Shown: positions 8,964 through 18,037 of the stretch, one piece after another
Numbering within the stretch: the first letter of the stretch is position 1
How the letters are laid out: each line of letters starts with the position of its first letter
Assembly (NCBI GenBank): GCA_934229275.1
Contig: CAKQDN010000002.1
Span: forward strand, 17,346 to 81,345
Length of the DNA stretch: 64,000 nucleotides
Direction: 5' to 3'
Origin: an uncultured Clostridia bacterium
GTDB lineage: Bacteria > Bacillota > Clostridia > Christensenellales > Pumilibacteraceae
Position numbers and translations under genes: made by a program
Notes under the pieces: generated by a model
Databases searched by the model: none
Seen by the model: the letters and a program-made list of their open reading frames with translations, nothing else
What the model was told of the DNA's origin: nothing

Positions 8964-9146
8964 GTTTTTTGCTCCTTGTAATAAATAGAATAATCTTGTA
9001 TATCGACTGCCGCAAGGCAGCAAATACCGTTGTTACGTCGGAAAAAAACGAATCCGTTCGTCTCTCTGCATCATTTCCCCAAAGGTTTGCAGACGTCGGA
9101 GGGCATATTAATATATAAGGATACCACACCAACTTTTCCTCCGTAT

Positions 9147-9175
9147 ATTATAAAGCATAACCGCCACTTTGTCAA
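9147..9175 (-). promoter_or_regulatory. Promoter of the sugar ABC operon
   Basis: The minus strand has a perfect TTGACA, a 17-nt spacer and a perfect TATAAT. It leaves a leader of about 175 nt before the binding-protein ATG. The leader contains a small CTGCC/GGCAG hairpin; I see no clear operator or riboswitch. Confidence 0.8.
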
Positions 9176-9245
9176 GACTTTGTCGGGTGTTTAATGTGTT
9201 TTTTTTGTGACAATTGAAAAATTTCACCGACAAGCGCGATTTCTC

Positions 9246-9274
9246 TTGCTTAATATTTGTTTTTCTGCTAATAT
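9246..9274 (+). promoter_or_regulatory. Promoter of the degV-like gene
   Basis: TTGCTT, 17 nt, TAATAT, located about 30 nt before the start codon and followed by AAGGAG as the ribosome binding site. Confidence 0.55.
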
Positions 9275-9302
9275 TTATGTGTATTATTCAAGGAGCGTTA
9301 CA

Positions 9303-10214
9303 ATGCGCAAAATCTTCATAACAACCGATTCAACAGCCGAAGTCATCGACGAATTCATAAAAGAGTTTTCTCTTTCCGTTATGCGCTTTTCTATATACGC
9401 TCGCTCTTTTTGCGCGCCCGACGGGATTTTACCGCCCGACGACATGCTCGATTACGTCGAAAAGACCGAAAAATCGGCTAAAACCGTTATAGTTCCGCAC
9501 ACGCAGGATTATGAAGATCTGTTCGACGATCTTGCCGAAAAAGGCGACGTCGTGCATATTTCGCAGGGCAGCGTCTGGTCGGGCGCATATAAAAACGCTT
9601 TGACCGCGGCAAAAAATACCATGGTCAAGTTTCGGAAAAGTTCGGTTTTCGTGCTTGACAGCAGGGGAACGGCAACCGGGCAGGCACTTGTTCTTGACTC
9701 CGCCATTGCCGAAAAAAGCAAAGGCTCGGACGCGGCGGAGATTTTCGCGCTGTGCGACGACGTCGCCGCGAGAACGGAGCGTTTTTTCATTCTCCCGGAC
9801 GCTAAAAGGTTCAATAAAATTTTTCCTTCCTCCTCCGGTTCGATTGCCGAAAGCGCGCAGAAAGTCGTTCTTGCCCTGTTCGATTCGGACGGAAAACCTC
9901 TTACTCCGAAAAAATGCTCGTCGATCGCCACGGCGTGCAAAACCATTGCCGAAGCGTACGTTTCGGACGGAAACGGATACCCCTGCTATGTGTACGGCTC
10001 GGCGCAGTCCGATCCGCTTATAAGAACGGTTTCCGCTCTTCGAAAACGCGGCGTTACCGACATCAGAATGAGTTCGATGGGAGCCGCCGACTGCTGCCTT
10101 CTGGGTAAAGACGCCGTTTCGGTCGCGTTTATCGGTAAGCCGCCGACAAGCGAACAAAAGCAGCCCGATTTTTTGGGAAAAGACACCGATTTTTTCACTC
10201 CCGAAGAGGACTGA
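9303..10214 (+). CDS. DegV family fatty-acid-binding-like protein
   Basis: A 303-residue cytoplasmic protein starting at ATG 9303 behind AAGGAGCG. It opens with the DegV hallmark IFITTDSTAEV (about residues 4-14) and continues with VIVPHTQDYEDLF, VVHISQGSVWSGAYKNA and VFVLDSRGTATGQALV, matching the DegV domain order. DegV proteins bind a fatty acid; in FakB-type members they present it to a FakA kinase. No fakA is nearby, so the FakB role is only possible. The C-terminal 25 residues are acidic and variable. It is a single-gene unit ending in a strong bidirectional terminator. Confidence 0.85.
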   Translation: MRKIFITTDSTAEVIDEFIKEFSLSVMRFSIYARSFCAPDGILPPDDMLDYVEKTEKSAKTVIVPHTQDYEDLFDDLAEKGDVVHISQGSVWSGAYKNALTAAKNTMVKFRKSSVFVLDSRGTATGQALVLDSAIAEKSKGSDAAEIFALCDDVAARTERFFILPDAKRFNKIFPSSSGSIAESAQKVVLALFDSDGKPLTPKKCSSIATACKTIAEAYVSDGNGYPCYVYGSAQSDPLIRTVSALRKRGVTDIRMSSMGAADCCLLGKDAVSVAFIGKPPTSEQKQPDFLGKDTDFFTPEED

Positions 10215-10313
10215 CGGCTCTCGGATCGTTATCGGAATTTGCCGCAACGCAAGAGAGGTCGGGCTTTCCGATTTCGGTTAAAAACGCGATTTATAAGCCA
10301 CGAATCATAAATA

Positions 10314-10349
10314 AAAAAGCAGAGGATAAACTTTAATCTTCTGCTTTTT
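10314..10349. terminator. Bidirectional terminator
   Basis: AAAAAGCAGA and TCTGCTTTTT form a 10-bp stem with further GAT/ATC pairing inside. A and T runs flank both sides, so it can serve degV from the left and yfbR from the right. Confidence 0.85.
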
Positions 10350-10438
10350 ATTTTATAAATTTAACTAAAAAACGGTACCGAACATCGATAAACAAACGAA
10401 AAACGTGCCGTTTTAGCGATTTCCGGAATTCGCCGAGT

Positions 10439-11014
10439 TTACTTCGACAAATCGTCGAGAGTGAGCGCGAACGGCGGCACGAACGTATCGAGGAAATAAT
10501 CGACGCTCTTGCTTTTATAGGAGCGCAGTTCTTTTTCGATGGACTTTGCCGCTTTTTTGAATTCGGAGTTACCGTTTGCCGTTTCCTCCACGCATTTTAT
10601 GTACGCGGTGAGTTTGTCGGCGTATTTGACCAGCCTGTATTCCTCCGCCGAGGCGTTTATTAAGCCGTCGTAGCAGGGGCGCAGATTTTCGGGAAGCGTG
10701 GCGAGAATGGAATCTCTTGCGACGCTTTCGACGCTTTTATACGCGTCGCGCATTTCGGGCGAAAAGTACTTTATGGGAGTGGGCATGTCGCCGGTGATTA
10801 CTTCGCTCGCCTCGTGATATGCGCCTATCATTCCTATTTTGCACGCGTCGAACGAGCCGCCGAACATTTCGTTTTCGACGGTAGCCAGTCCGTGCGCTAT
10901 AAACGCGGTCATAAGGCTGTGCTCGGCGTTGTTCTCGCGGAAAGTGTTGCGCATAAGGCTCCATCTGTCGATAAACCTCATGCGCGACATGAATGCGAAA
11001 AATTTACTTTCCAT
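10439..11014 (-). CDS. YfbR-like 5'-deoxynucleotidase (HD superfamily)
   Basis: A 191-residue protein that follows E. coli YfbR almost segment by segment: FFAFMSRMRFIDRWSLMRN, NAEHSLMTAF, SEVITGDMPTPIKYF, LVKYADKLTAYIKC and FVPPFALTLDDLS. YfbR removes phosphate from dNMPs. The metal site is His in AEHSL, HE in YHEASEV and Asp in KYADKL; most relatives have HD where this one has HE. The ATG shares one base with the stop of transketolase, so it is translated behind tkt. Whether Glu still binds the metal is unknown. Confidence 0.85.
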   Translation of the reverse strand: MESKFFAFMSRMRFIDRWSLMRNTFRENNAEHSLMTAFIAHGLATVENEMFGGSFDACKIGMIGAYHEASEVITGDMPTPIKYFSPEMRDAYKSVESVARDSILATLPENLRPCYDGLINASAEEYRLVKYADKLTAYIKCVEETANGNSEFKKAAKSIEKELRSYKSKSVDYFLDTFVPPFALTLDDLSK

Positions 11015-12984
11015 TATTTAAGCAGTTCGCGCGCTTTTTCTGCGATATTTTCGGGAGTGAAACCGAAATGAGCGAACAGATCCGCAGGTTTTCCGGATTC
11101 GCCGAAAGTATCCATGCAGACGGTTGCGCCTTCAAGCCCGACGTACTTCATCCAGGGCATGGAAACGCCTGCTTCGATTGCCACTCTCTTGGTGCAGGAC
11201 GAGGGCAAAACGCTTTCTTTATACGCCTTGCTCTGCTTGTCGTAAAGTTCCATACAGGGCATGGACACGACGCGCACTTCGACGCCTTCGCCTTCGAGAA
11301 TTTTCTTTGCTTCGAGAGCAAGACTTACTTCGCTGCCGGAAGCCATGAGGATGACGTCGGGCTTCTTGACGTCGCTGACGATATATCCGCCGCGGAGAGC
11401 CAGTTTTGCGTTGGCATCGAGTTGCGGCAGGTTCTGACGCGAGCAGACTATGCAAGTGGGGTTCTTGCCGCGGAGAGCCGCAACGTACGCCGCAGCCGTT
11501 TCGCCTGCGTCCGCAGGACGGAACACGTTCATATTGGGTATTGCGCGCAGCGACGCGAGGTGTTCGACCGGCTGATGAGTCGGTCCGTCCTCTCCCACGC
11601 CTATGCTGTCGTGAGTGAGAACGTAAATGACGTTGAGGTTCATGAGCGCGCTCATACGCATAGCGTTTCTCATGTAATCGCTGAACACGAAGAAGGTCGA
11701 GCAGAACACTTCCAGTCCGCCGTGCAGTTTCATACCGTTGCAGATTGCAGCCATAGCGTGCTCGCGGATGCCGAAGTGAATGTTTCTTCCCGAGTGATTG
11801 AACGCGCCGTAGTCGCCCAGCCCCTTAAGATAGGTTTTGGTGGACGGAGCAAGGTCTGCCGCGCCGCCTACCAGATTGGGAACGACGACCGACAGTTTGT
11901 TGAGAATCGCGCCGCTTTCGTTTCTGACCGCGTCGGGCTTTTCGGGCTTTTCCCAAAGTTGGGGAACGGCGTCGAGTTCGACGGTTTTGCCGCTGATTTC
12001 GCGCTTGAACTGCTCGTATTTAAGCGGATATTTTTCCTTGTACGATTCGAGCATTTCTTCCCACGCGCGCTGTTTTTTTGCGTTCTGGCGACCGATTCTG
12101 CGGCAGTAGGTATATACTTCTTCGGGCACGGTGAAGGGCGGATAGTCGTAGCCGAGTTTTTTCTTGAGTTTTTCCGTTCTTTCGGCTCCGAGCGGTGCGC
12201 CGTGGCATGCTTCGCTTCCTTCGAGTTCGCTGCCGTAGCCGATTTTGGTGTTTATTATTATAAGCGACGGTTTAAGCGTTTCTCTCTGCGCTTTCTGAAT
12301 GGCACGGGTAATAGCCGCGACGTCTTCTCCGTCCGCAACCTTGATGACCTGCCAGCCCTGCGCTTCGTGACGCTTGCCGACGTCCTCGGTAAAGGCGGTT
12401 ACGGTGTCGCCTTCGATGGTGATGTTGTTGCTGTCGTACAGAACGATGAGTTTGCCGAGTTTAAGCGTTCCGGCAAGCGAAGCCGCTTCCGACTCGATTC
12501 CTTCCATCATGCAGCCGTCGCCGCAAAGCACGTATGTATAGTGGTTTACGACTTCGTGACCCGGTTCGTTGTAACGAGCCGACATCATGGTTTCAGCCAT
12601 AGCGAAGCCGACTGCGTTCGCAACGCCCTGTCCGAGCGGTCCGGTGCTGACCTCGACGCCGGGAGTTACGCCGTGTTCGGGATGACCGGGAGTCTTGGAG
12701 CCGAGTTGACGGAAAGACTTTATATCGTCCATGCTTACTCCGCAGCCGAAAATATGCAGCAGCGAGTACAGAAGCATGGAGCCGTGACCTGCCGACAGAA
12801 TGAATCTGTCGCGATTGTAATAGTTGGCGTCCTTGGGATTGAAATTGAGAAATTTGGAAAACAGCGTAAAGCCTATGGTTGCGCAGCCGAGCGGCAGACC
12901 GGGATGTCCGCTGTTTGCCTTATCGATCGCTTCGCTGGACAGCACTCTTATCGCGCTGACCGCTTTTTTCTGAATCTTGTTCAT
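11014..12984 (-). CDS. tkt: Transketolase
   Basis: At 656 residues this is full length for the family. The thiamine-diphosphate domain shows the early motif SGHPGLPLG and the metal/cofactor motif GDGCMMEGIESEA with the downstream N (YDSNNITIEGD). The pyrimidine domain has THDSIGVGEDGPTHQPVEH (about residues 455-473), and the C-terminal domain is complete. It moves two-carbon units in the non-oxidative pentose phosphate pathway. AAGGAG precedes the ATG. yfbR follows with a one-base overlap, linking pentose and nucleotide metabolism in one transcript. Confidence 0.95.
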   Translation of the reverse strand: MNKIQKKAVSAIRVLSSEAIDKANSGHPGLPLGCATIGFTLFSKFLNFNPKDANYYNRDRFILSAGHGSMLLYSLLHIFGCGVSMDDIKSFRQLGSKTPGHPEHGVTPGVEVSTGPLGQGVANAVGFAMAETMMSARYNEPGHEVVNHYTYVLCGDGCMMEGIESEAASLAGTLKLGKLIVLYDSNNITIEGDTVTAFTEDVGKRHEAQGWQVIKVADGEDVAAITRAIQKAQRETLKPSLIIINTKIGYGSELEGSEACHGAPLGAERTEKLKKKLGYDYPPFTVPEEVYTYCRRIGRQNAKKQRAWEEMLESYKEKYPLKYEQFKREISGKTVELDAVPQLWEKPEKPDAVRNESGAILNKLSVVVPNLVGGAADLAPSTKTYLKGLGDYGAFNHSGRNIHFGIREHAMAAICNGMKLHGGLEVFCSTFFVFSDYMRNAMRMSALMNLNVIYVLTHDSIGVGEDGPTHQPVEHLASLRAIPNMNVFRPADAGETAAAYVAALRGKNPTCIVCSRQNLPQLDANAKLALRGGYIVSDVKKPDVILMASGSEVSLALEAKKILEGEGVEVRVVSMPCMELYDKQSKAYKESVLPSSCTKRVAIEAGVSMPWMKYVGLEGATVCMDTFGESGKPADLFAHFGFTPENIAEKARELLK

Positions 12985-13064
12985 AGAAATCTCCTTGTAA
13001 TTTTTATTTAATGCGTTCGATGAACGCTTTCTTTGCTTAATTATATAATGATTGTTTTATAAAT

Positions 13065-14558
13065 CTACTCTATCGCCTTTTTCAGATTTTCGCTGTTTAA
13101 GTCGCGATATTGCGACAGATACGAGTACAACAGACGCGCGATATTTTTTGCTCCCCCCTCAATGTCCGACTCGATATTGATCGGCATAATGGGGTCGTGA
13201 ACGCTCATGCGCACCAAAAACCAGCCCTTGTACTTCGGGACGGAAACGCGCACGCCTTCGTAGTTGTCGGGAACGACGACAAGACCTTCGACGTCGAGTT
13301 TTTTAAGGCTTTCGATTATGAACGCGCCCGTCCGTTTAAAGTCGCAACCATCGGGAAAAGACAGGCGCACTTCGAGTTCTTCGAGCGGACACGACAGAGT
13401 CGAGATGAGTTCGTCCACCGTTTTGCCCTGCTTTTTAAGCCGAGCGGCTTCGATGATTATTTCGGTGACGAGGAACGCTCCGTCGTCGAGGAAGTAGTTA
13501 TCTTTAAGGGCGGCGTGACCGCTGGTTTCGATTGCGAGCGGAGCCGTTACTCCTTCCTTTTCCAGACGAATCGCTTCGTTTATCACGTTTTTATAGCCGC
13601 GTTTGAATCTGTGATGAACGCCGCCGTGACTTTCGATGAACGCTTTGAGTCCGTCGCTCGTGACCGAGTCGGTGACTATCGTGGCGCCCGGATATTTTCT
13701 CAGAACGATTGCCGAAATGAGCGCGATAAGGCGGTTACGGTTGATTTCTTCGCCGTTCGACGCGACTATTGCCGCTCTGTCCACGTCGGTATCGAAAATT
13801 ATGCCGAGATCGGCGTGATTTTTTATCGTGCATTCGCGGATGCTGTCCATCGCCGCTTTGTTTTCGGGGTTGGGTATATGATTGGGGAACGAGCCGTCGG
13901 GGTCGAGAAACTGCGAGCCTTCGACGTTTGCTCCGAGCGGAGCAAGAACGCGTTCGGCGTAAAATCCGCCTGCTCCGTTCCCGGCATCCACGACGAAACG
14001 GAAGCCTTCAAGCGGCTTGTCCTCGCCGCCGAGAGCCGAGCGTATTTTATCTTTCAGAAAGTCGCAGTAAAGTCCGACGTAGTCGCCGCCGATAACTTGT
14101 CCCGATTTATCACAGGAAACGCGCTTATTCTGCTCTGCATAGTCGATTATTTTGTCGATATCGCTGCCTTCCGCGCCGCCTTGGGGGAAGAAAAATTTAA
14201 GTCCGTTTTTCTGCGACGGATGATGCGACGCCGTTATCATTACCGACGCGTCTACGGCGGTCTGCTCGTACACGGTCATCATGAACATGCTCGGGGTCGA
14301 GCACATGCCGCAGTCGAGCGCCGTAAGCCCGCTTTCGGTTATAGCGTTTATCGCGGCTTCCGCAAGCGCGGGACCGGAAATGCGTGAATCTCTGCCTACC
14401 GCTATTTTTTCGGCAGACGGATTTTTTTCCTTTAAGTATACGACGAACGCGAGAGTCAGCCGCTTTGCGATTTCGGGCGTGAGATTTACTTCTTCACCGT
14501 AACCTTCGAGCGCAACGCCGCGGATGTCAGTTCCGCTTTTAAGTTTTTTTAATTCCAT
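13065..14558 (-). CDS. Phosphomannomutase/phosphoglucomutase family protein
   Basis: A 497-residue alpha-D-phosphohexomutase. The active-site serine loop is TASHHPSQKNG (about residues 107-117), the Mg-binding loop is DTDVDRAAIV (about 255-264), and the sugar-binding segment contains ETSGHAALK (about 342-350). The C-terminal phosphate-contact domain is present (DNYEGVRVSVP). It interconverts hexose 1- and 6-phosphates. SGHAALKDN fits bifunctional PMM/PGM enzymes, but the substrate cannot be fixed by eye. A single gene between lemA/DUF2207 and tkt. Confidence 0.88.
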   Translation of the reverse strand: MELKKLKSGTDIRGVALEGYGEEVNLTPEIAKRLTLAFVVYLKEKNPSAEKIAVGRDSRISGPALAEAAINAITESGLTALDCGMCSTPSMFMMTVYEQTAVDASVMITASHHPSQKNGLKFFFPQGGAEGSDIDKIIDYAEQNKRVSCDKSGQVIGGDYVGLYCDFLKDKIRSALGGEDKPLEGFRFVVDAGNGAGGFYAERVLAPLGANVEGSQFLDPDGSFPNHIPNPENKAAMDSIRECTIKNHADLGIIFDTDVDRAAIVASNGEEINRNRLIALISAIVLRKYPGATIVTDSVTSDGLKAFIESHGGVHHRFKRGYKNVINEAIRLEKEGVTAPLAIETSGHAALKDNYFLDDGAFLVTEIIIEAARLKKQGKTVDELISTLSCPLEELEVRLSFPDGCDFKRTGAFIIESLKKLDVEGLVVVPDNYEGVRVSVPKYKGWFLVRMSVHDPIMPINIESDIEGGAKNIARLLYSYLSQYRDLNSENLKKAIE

Positions 14559-14636
14559 TCGTACTCCGTAAAGTTAAAATTATTCTTATTTATTTTAGCA
14601 ATTTTATCGATTGACAAGCACTTTATTCCCGAAAAA

Positions 14637-16556
14637 CTATCTGGAGCCTCCTCCGCCGCCGCCGAATCCGCCGCCGCCGAAACCTCCGCCGCCGCGAAAT
14701 CCGCCGAAGCCGCTCCTGGAGGACGACGATGGTTTTTGCGCCATTGCCGCGCTCATATCTCGGTTAAGCGAGCGAACGAGCGACGCGTAAATATGAAGGT
14801 CGATAAGGTCGGGTCCGCTGACGTATGCCGGCGGCTGAATGGTCAGGTCTTTGAATTTGTTCTCCCACTTGTCGGAAACTCCTAAAACGTTTGCATAGGG
14901 CAGAATATCGTAGTAGTATTGCGGATTTTCTTCCAGCAGCATTTCTAGTTTATCCTTTTCCGCCACTTCGAGGAAGTTTTTAAAGCCGAGTAGGTCGCCG
15001 AGTGCCTTTATATAGGTTTCGGAACGATGACGAACGAGCGCACACGCCGAAACTATAAGCACGGTTGCAGCGCATAGCGGCATCGAGGCGTACAGCGGCA
15101 TTATATCGCGGAACATGCCCAGTGCTCCCACACAGCCGAAAGCCGTGAGCAGCACGAGCGAGAGAATTGCTTTTATTTTATAATGTCTGATTTTATAACG
15201 GTATCTTCCGAGAAGCGTGTTCGCGACGAATCCGATCGCCGAGAAGAACACCGTGGGAACCAGTCCGTTTATCGCGTCGGTCGAGCCGATTGCTTTCACG
15301 CCTGCAACCGCGGTTATCGCAAACGTTACGGCAAGCGAGAGAAGCGCAACCGCAATCGCGACGAACGTCGTTTTCTTTTTATAGAATTTGGACGCGGTTT
15401 TACGCGACGACGCCATGATTTCGGAAAAATTCGAAGTCAGTTTGTATTTGAGGTCACTGACGGCAACGCGGTCGCCTTTCGAGAAAATCGAGTCGAACAG
15501 ATGCAGATAGTCCATTCCTCCTGCTTCCTGCACGCTTATTTCGGTCTTTTTGATAAGCACGGGGTCGTCTTCGTCGGCGTTGTCTATTCCGATAAGACCT
15601 TTGCTTGCCCAATAGAACAAAATGGACACGACGTCTTTTTGCGAAAGCGTCCCGTCGATATACAGTCCCGCTTCGGGCGGAGTTACCTTTTTCCCGTCTA
15701 TTTCGGGAGGATAGTAATGCGTGATTTCGATTATTTCCTGACCTTTTTCCGAATAGAACAGCATAAGCACCGCAACCGCTGCGAACACGATACACAAAAG
15801 CGCTTCAATCCACGGAAAATTTTTTTCGTGAAGCGATACGGTGCCTGCCGGAAGATTTGCGCGCATGGTTACGCCCTGAAAAGCCGAAAGATTTTCGACG
15901 GTAAAATCGTAGCGGTAAGTTCCGTTTTCTTCCGTCGGGGTAAAATCGTCGTGTACTATATCCGAAACATTGCTCAATCCGTAATCGGTGAAAAACTTAC
16001 GCTCGCCGAGCAGTCCCGGCGAATACACGGTGATGTTCGCCTTTTCTATTTTGGTAGTCCAACCGAACCCGATAAGATTGAGATAAACGTCGTCGGGATT
16101 TTTGCGGTCGGGCATAATCAGAGTGTATTCTATTATATAAGTCTGTTTACCCGTCACCTTAGTGCCGCCGTCGGGCTCGCCGAGGCTTATGCGGACAAAG
16201 CCTTCCTCGTGACCGATATCGCTCCAATTGGATTGAACTATTTTAATATCGCGATAACTTTCTCCGCTGTTCGTGGCAAGGTCGCGATATATGCCGAGCC
16301 TGTACCGACGAAAATCCGCAGTTATTTTCTCACGGAAACGCACTTCGGAATTGTTTTTGATCCAGACGGTCGTGTCGATTTCGGAAAGCGTGAACGTATC
16401 GTATTCGGTTTTCGTTTCGTCAAACGGCGAAGTCGCCGAATCGGCACACGAACCGGACGAACATGCCGCAATAGAGCAGCAAAAGACTACCGCAACCAGT
16501 GCGACCAGTGCGGCGGTCAGAAATTTTGCTATTTTAAAAGTTTTGGCAGATTTCAT
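14637..16556 (-). CDS. DUF2207 membrane protein with glycine-rich tail
   Basis: A 639-residue protein with an N-terminal signal segment (ending near AACSSG, a possible lipobox) and an extracytoplasmic beta-rich domain (about residues 45-240, FTLSEIDTTVWIKNNSEVRF) typical of DUF2207. A membrane segment at about 245-265 is followed by a cytoplasmic part with VTPPEAGLYIDGTLSQKDV, then four more membrane segments at about 400-510. The end is a low-complexity Gly-rich tail (GGFRGGGGFGGGGFG). It is 21 bp behind lemA, a pairing seen in many bacteria; a role in envelope stress or surface maintenance is plausible but unproven. Confidence 0.85.
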   Translation of the reverse strand: MKSAKTFKIAKFLTAALVALVAVVFCCSIAACSSGSCADSATSPFDETKTEYDTFTLSEIDTTVWIKNNSEVRFREKITADFRRYRLGIYRDLATNSGESYRDIKIVQSNWSDIGHEEGFVRISLGEPDGGTKVTGKQTYIIEYTLIMPDRKNPDDVYLNLIGFGWTTKIEKANITVYSPGLLGERKFFTDYGLSNVSDIVHDDFTPTEENGTYRYDFTVENLSAFQGVTMRANLPAGTVSLHEKNFPWIEALLCIVFAAVAVLMLFYSEKGQEIIEITHYYPPEIDGKKVTPPEAGLYIDGTLSQKDVVSILFYWASKGLIGIDNADEDDPVLIKKTEISVQEAGGMDYLHLFDSIFSKGDRVAVSDLKYKLTSNFSEIMASSRKTASKFYKKKTTFVAIAVALLSLAVTFAITAVAGVKAIGSTDAINGLVPTVFFSAIGFVANTLLGRYRYKIRHYKIKAILSLVLLTAFGCVGALGMFRDIMPLYASMPLCAATVLIVSACALVRHRSETYIKALGDLLGFKNFLEVAEKDKLEMLLEENPQYYYDILPYANVLGVSDKWENKFKDLTIQPPAYVSGPDLIDLHIYASLVRSLNRDMSAAMAQKPSSSSRSGFGGFRGGGGFGGGGFGGGGGGSR

Positions 16557-16577
16557 CTGTTATAGGCAAAAAAGAGG

Positions 16578-17141
16578 TCAGAACTGCACTTTGACGTTCT
16601 GTCTTTCGCTTTCGTCCGCTTCGAAGAACGAGCGTTTTTCGAGGCGCATTGCGTTTGCGATTATGCTGCCGGGGAACAGACGAATTTCGGTGTTGTACTT
16701 TTTAACGGTACCGTTATAGTATTTACGAGCCTGCGACAAGTCGCCTTCTATCGCCTGCAACTGATTTTGCAGCGACAAAAACTGCGTGTCGGCTTTAAGT
16801 GCGGGATAAGATTCCGAGAGAGCGAACAGAGTTTTAAGCGTTCCGCCGAGAGCGTTTTCAGCCTGAACTTTGGCGTCGCCGGTAGCGTTCATAGCCGCGT
16901 TACGAGCCTTTATTACGTTTTCGAGAGTCTCGGATTCGTGTTTTGCATAGCCCTTTACCGTTTCGACGAGGTTGGGGATGAGATCGTATCTCTTTTTGAG
17001 ATAGACGTCGATACCGGACAGACTTTCGTCGCACGCCACTTCGAGACGAACGAACTTATTGCGGGTGCTTATCCACCAGGCAACGATTGTCACCACGAGT
17101 ACGATTGCAAGAACGATTAAAAGAATTACCCACCACTGCAT
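16578..17141 (-). CDS. LemA family protein
   Basis: A 187-residue protein with one N-terminal membrane segment (about residues 3-24) and a long helical extracytoplasmic domain. Family motifs are RNKFVRLEVACDESLSGIDVYLKKRYDLIPNLV (about 27-60, key residues RYDLIPNLVETVKGYA) and LQNQLQAIEGDLSQARKYYN near 145-165. Typical length is 180-200. It is first in an operon with the DUF2207 gene. Function unknown; the pair is envelope-located. Confidence 0.92.
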   Translation of the reverse strand: MQWWVILLIVLAIVLVVTIVAWWISTRNKFVRLEVACDESLSGIDVYLKKRYDLIPNLVETVKGYAKHESETLENVIKARNAAMNATGDAKVQAENALGGTLKTLFALSESYPALKADTQFLSLQNQLQAIEGDLSQARKYYNGTVKKYNTEIRLFPGSIIANAMRLEKRSFFEADESERQNVKVQF

Positions 17142-17174
17142 GATTATTACCTCCGTTTAATTGGGTCTGCCTCT

Positions 17175-17203
17175 ATTGTACCATACTTAAGAAAAAAAAT
17201 CAA
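17175..17203 (-). promoter_or_regulatory. lemA promoter
   Basis: Minus strand TTGATT, 17-nt spacer, TACAAT, about 35 nt before the lemA ATG. Confidence 0.7.
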
Positions 17204-17220
17204 CGTTTCGGCGACATAAT

Positions 17221-17937
17221 TTATACGTTATTCGCAGTTTTTTGCGTCGTTCTGTCGAGATATATTACGCACGCCGCATATAACGCATACGCAATCTTTT
17301 CTCGGTAGGCGGAAGTACGCAAGAGTTTTTCCTCTTCGGGATTGGACAAAAAGCCGCATTCGACCAGAACGGACGGGTAGGGCGAGCATTGCAGAACGTA
17401 ATAATCGGCGCTTTTCGCACTCTTTTCGCCGTTCGTTGCCTGATTGAGCAGCCCTTGAAAAACCTCGGCGGCGCGGCGACCTTCTTCTTCGCCTTCCGAA
17501 TAAAAAGCCTGCGCGCCCTTTACCGACGAGAGCGGATATGAATTCTGATGAACGCTTACCACGAGGTCGGGCTTGGCGGCGTTTATTATCTCGGCTCGCT
17601 TACGCATTTCCGACAGTTTTTTGTTTGCCGTTTTGCCGTCGGACAGAGTTACGTCGGCAGAGCGGGTCATTACCACGCGGTAGCCGTTCTTTTTGAGGTA
17701 GTGGGCGAGTATACGCGAAATGTACAGATTGACGTCGCTTTCGCGCGTGTCGTAAAATCTGCCCACCATTCCGCCGTCCCTGCCGCCGTGACCGGCGTCT
17801 ATAACGACGACGTAGCGCGAGTTTTCTCCGCTCGTATTCGCAGTCACGGTCGCAATAGCCGCAGCCGCTCCCGAAAGTGCGATTATCGCCGCCAGAGCGA
17901 CGCAGAATATTCTTTTTTTACCGAGAACGAGAAACAA
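17221..17937 (-). CDS. N-acetylmuramoyl-L-alanine amidase, CwlD-like (Amidase_3)
   Basis: I place the start at TTG 17937, because AAAGGAGG lies six bases upstream; the ATG at 18003 has no such site and falls within DnaA boxes. The 238-residue product has a signal-anchor (about residues 5-33) and a zinc amidase domain: VVVIDAGHGGRDGG (first His), the Glu region RTSADV-like segment, SVHQNSY (second His) and VLVECGFLSNPEEEKLL (catalytic Glu). It cleaves the amide between muramic acid and the peptide stem. CwlD-type enzymes make cortex muramic lactam in spore formers, but similar enzymes act in vegetative cells. Only the M1-like lipoprotein gene lies directly upstream. Confidence 0.87.
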   Translation of the reverse strand: MFLVLGKKRIFCVALAAIIALSGAAAAIATVTANTSGENSRYVVVIDAGHGGRDGGMVGRFYDTRESDVNLYISRILAHYLKKNGYRVVMTRSADVTLSDGKTANKKLSEMRKRAEIINAAKPDLVVSVHQNSYPLSSVKGAQAFYSEGEEEGRRAAEVFQGLLNQATNGEKSAKSADYYVLQCSPYPSVLVECGFLSNPEEEKLLRTSAYREKIAYALYAACVIYLDRTTQKTANNV

Positions 17938-17980
17938 AGTTATCCTCCTTTTTTCCGATTTACGCACAACGCAAAATACG

Positions 17981-18013
17981 TTATCCACCGCACTTATCCA
18001 CATCGGTGGATAA
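17981..18013. promoter_or_regulatory. Cluster of three DnaA boxes
   Basis: Within 33 bp lie TTATCCACC (17981-17989, plus), TTATCCACA (17994-18002, plus, exact DnaA consensus) and a TTATCCACC on the minus strand (18013-18005). The last two form an inverted pair, TTATCCACCGATGTGGATAA read on the minus strand. They lie in the short gap between the M1-like gene and the amidase ribosome binding site. DnaA could regulate the amidase or be titrated here; no dnaA or dnaN is nearby, so a chromosomal origin is unlikely. Confidence 0.6.
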
Positions 18014-18037
18014 CTTTTTCACCGCCGCGAAATCTTT

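Noticed and set aside
10993..13011. A 672-codon open frame on the plus strand
   Set aside because: It is the exact shadow of transketolase, which has all its motifs on the minus strand.
18001..18003. ATG start for the amidase gene
   Set aside because: No ribosome binding site precedes it and it lies in a DnaA box; the TTG at 17937 has AAAGGAGG at ideal distance.
17981..18013. Chromosomal replication origin
   Set aside because: Only three DnaA boxes, no dnaA, dnaN, recF or gyrase genes nearby, and no clear A+T-rich unwinding region.
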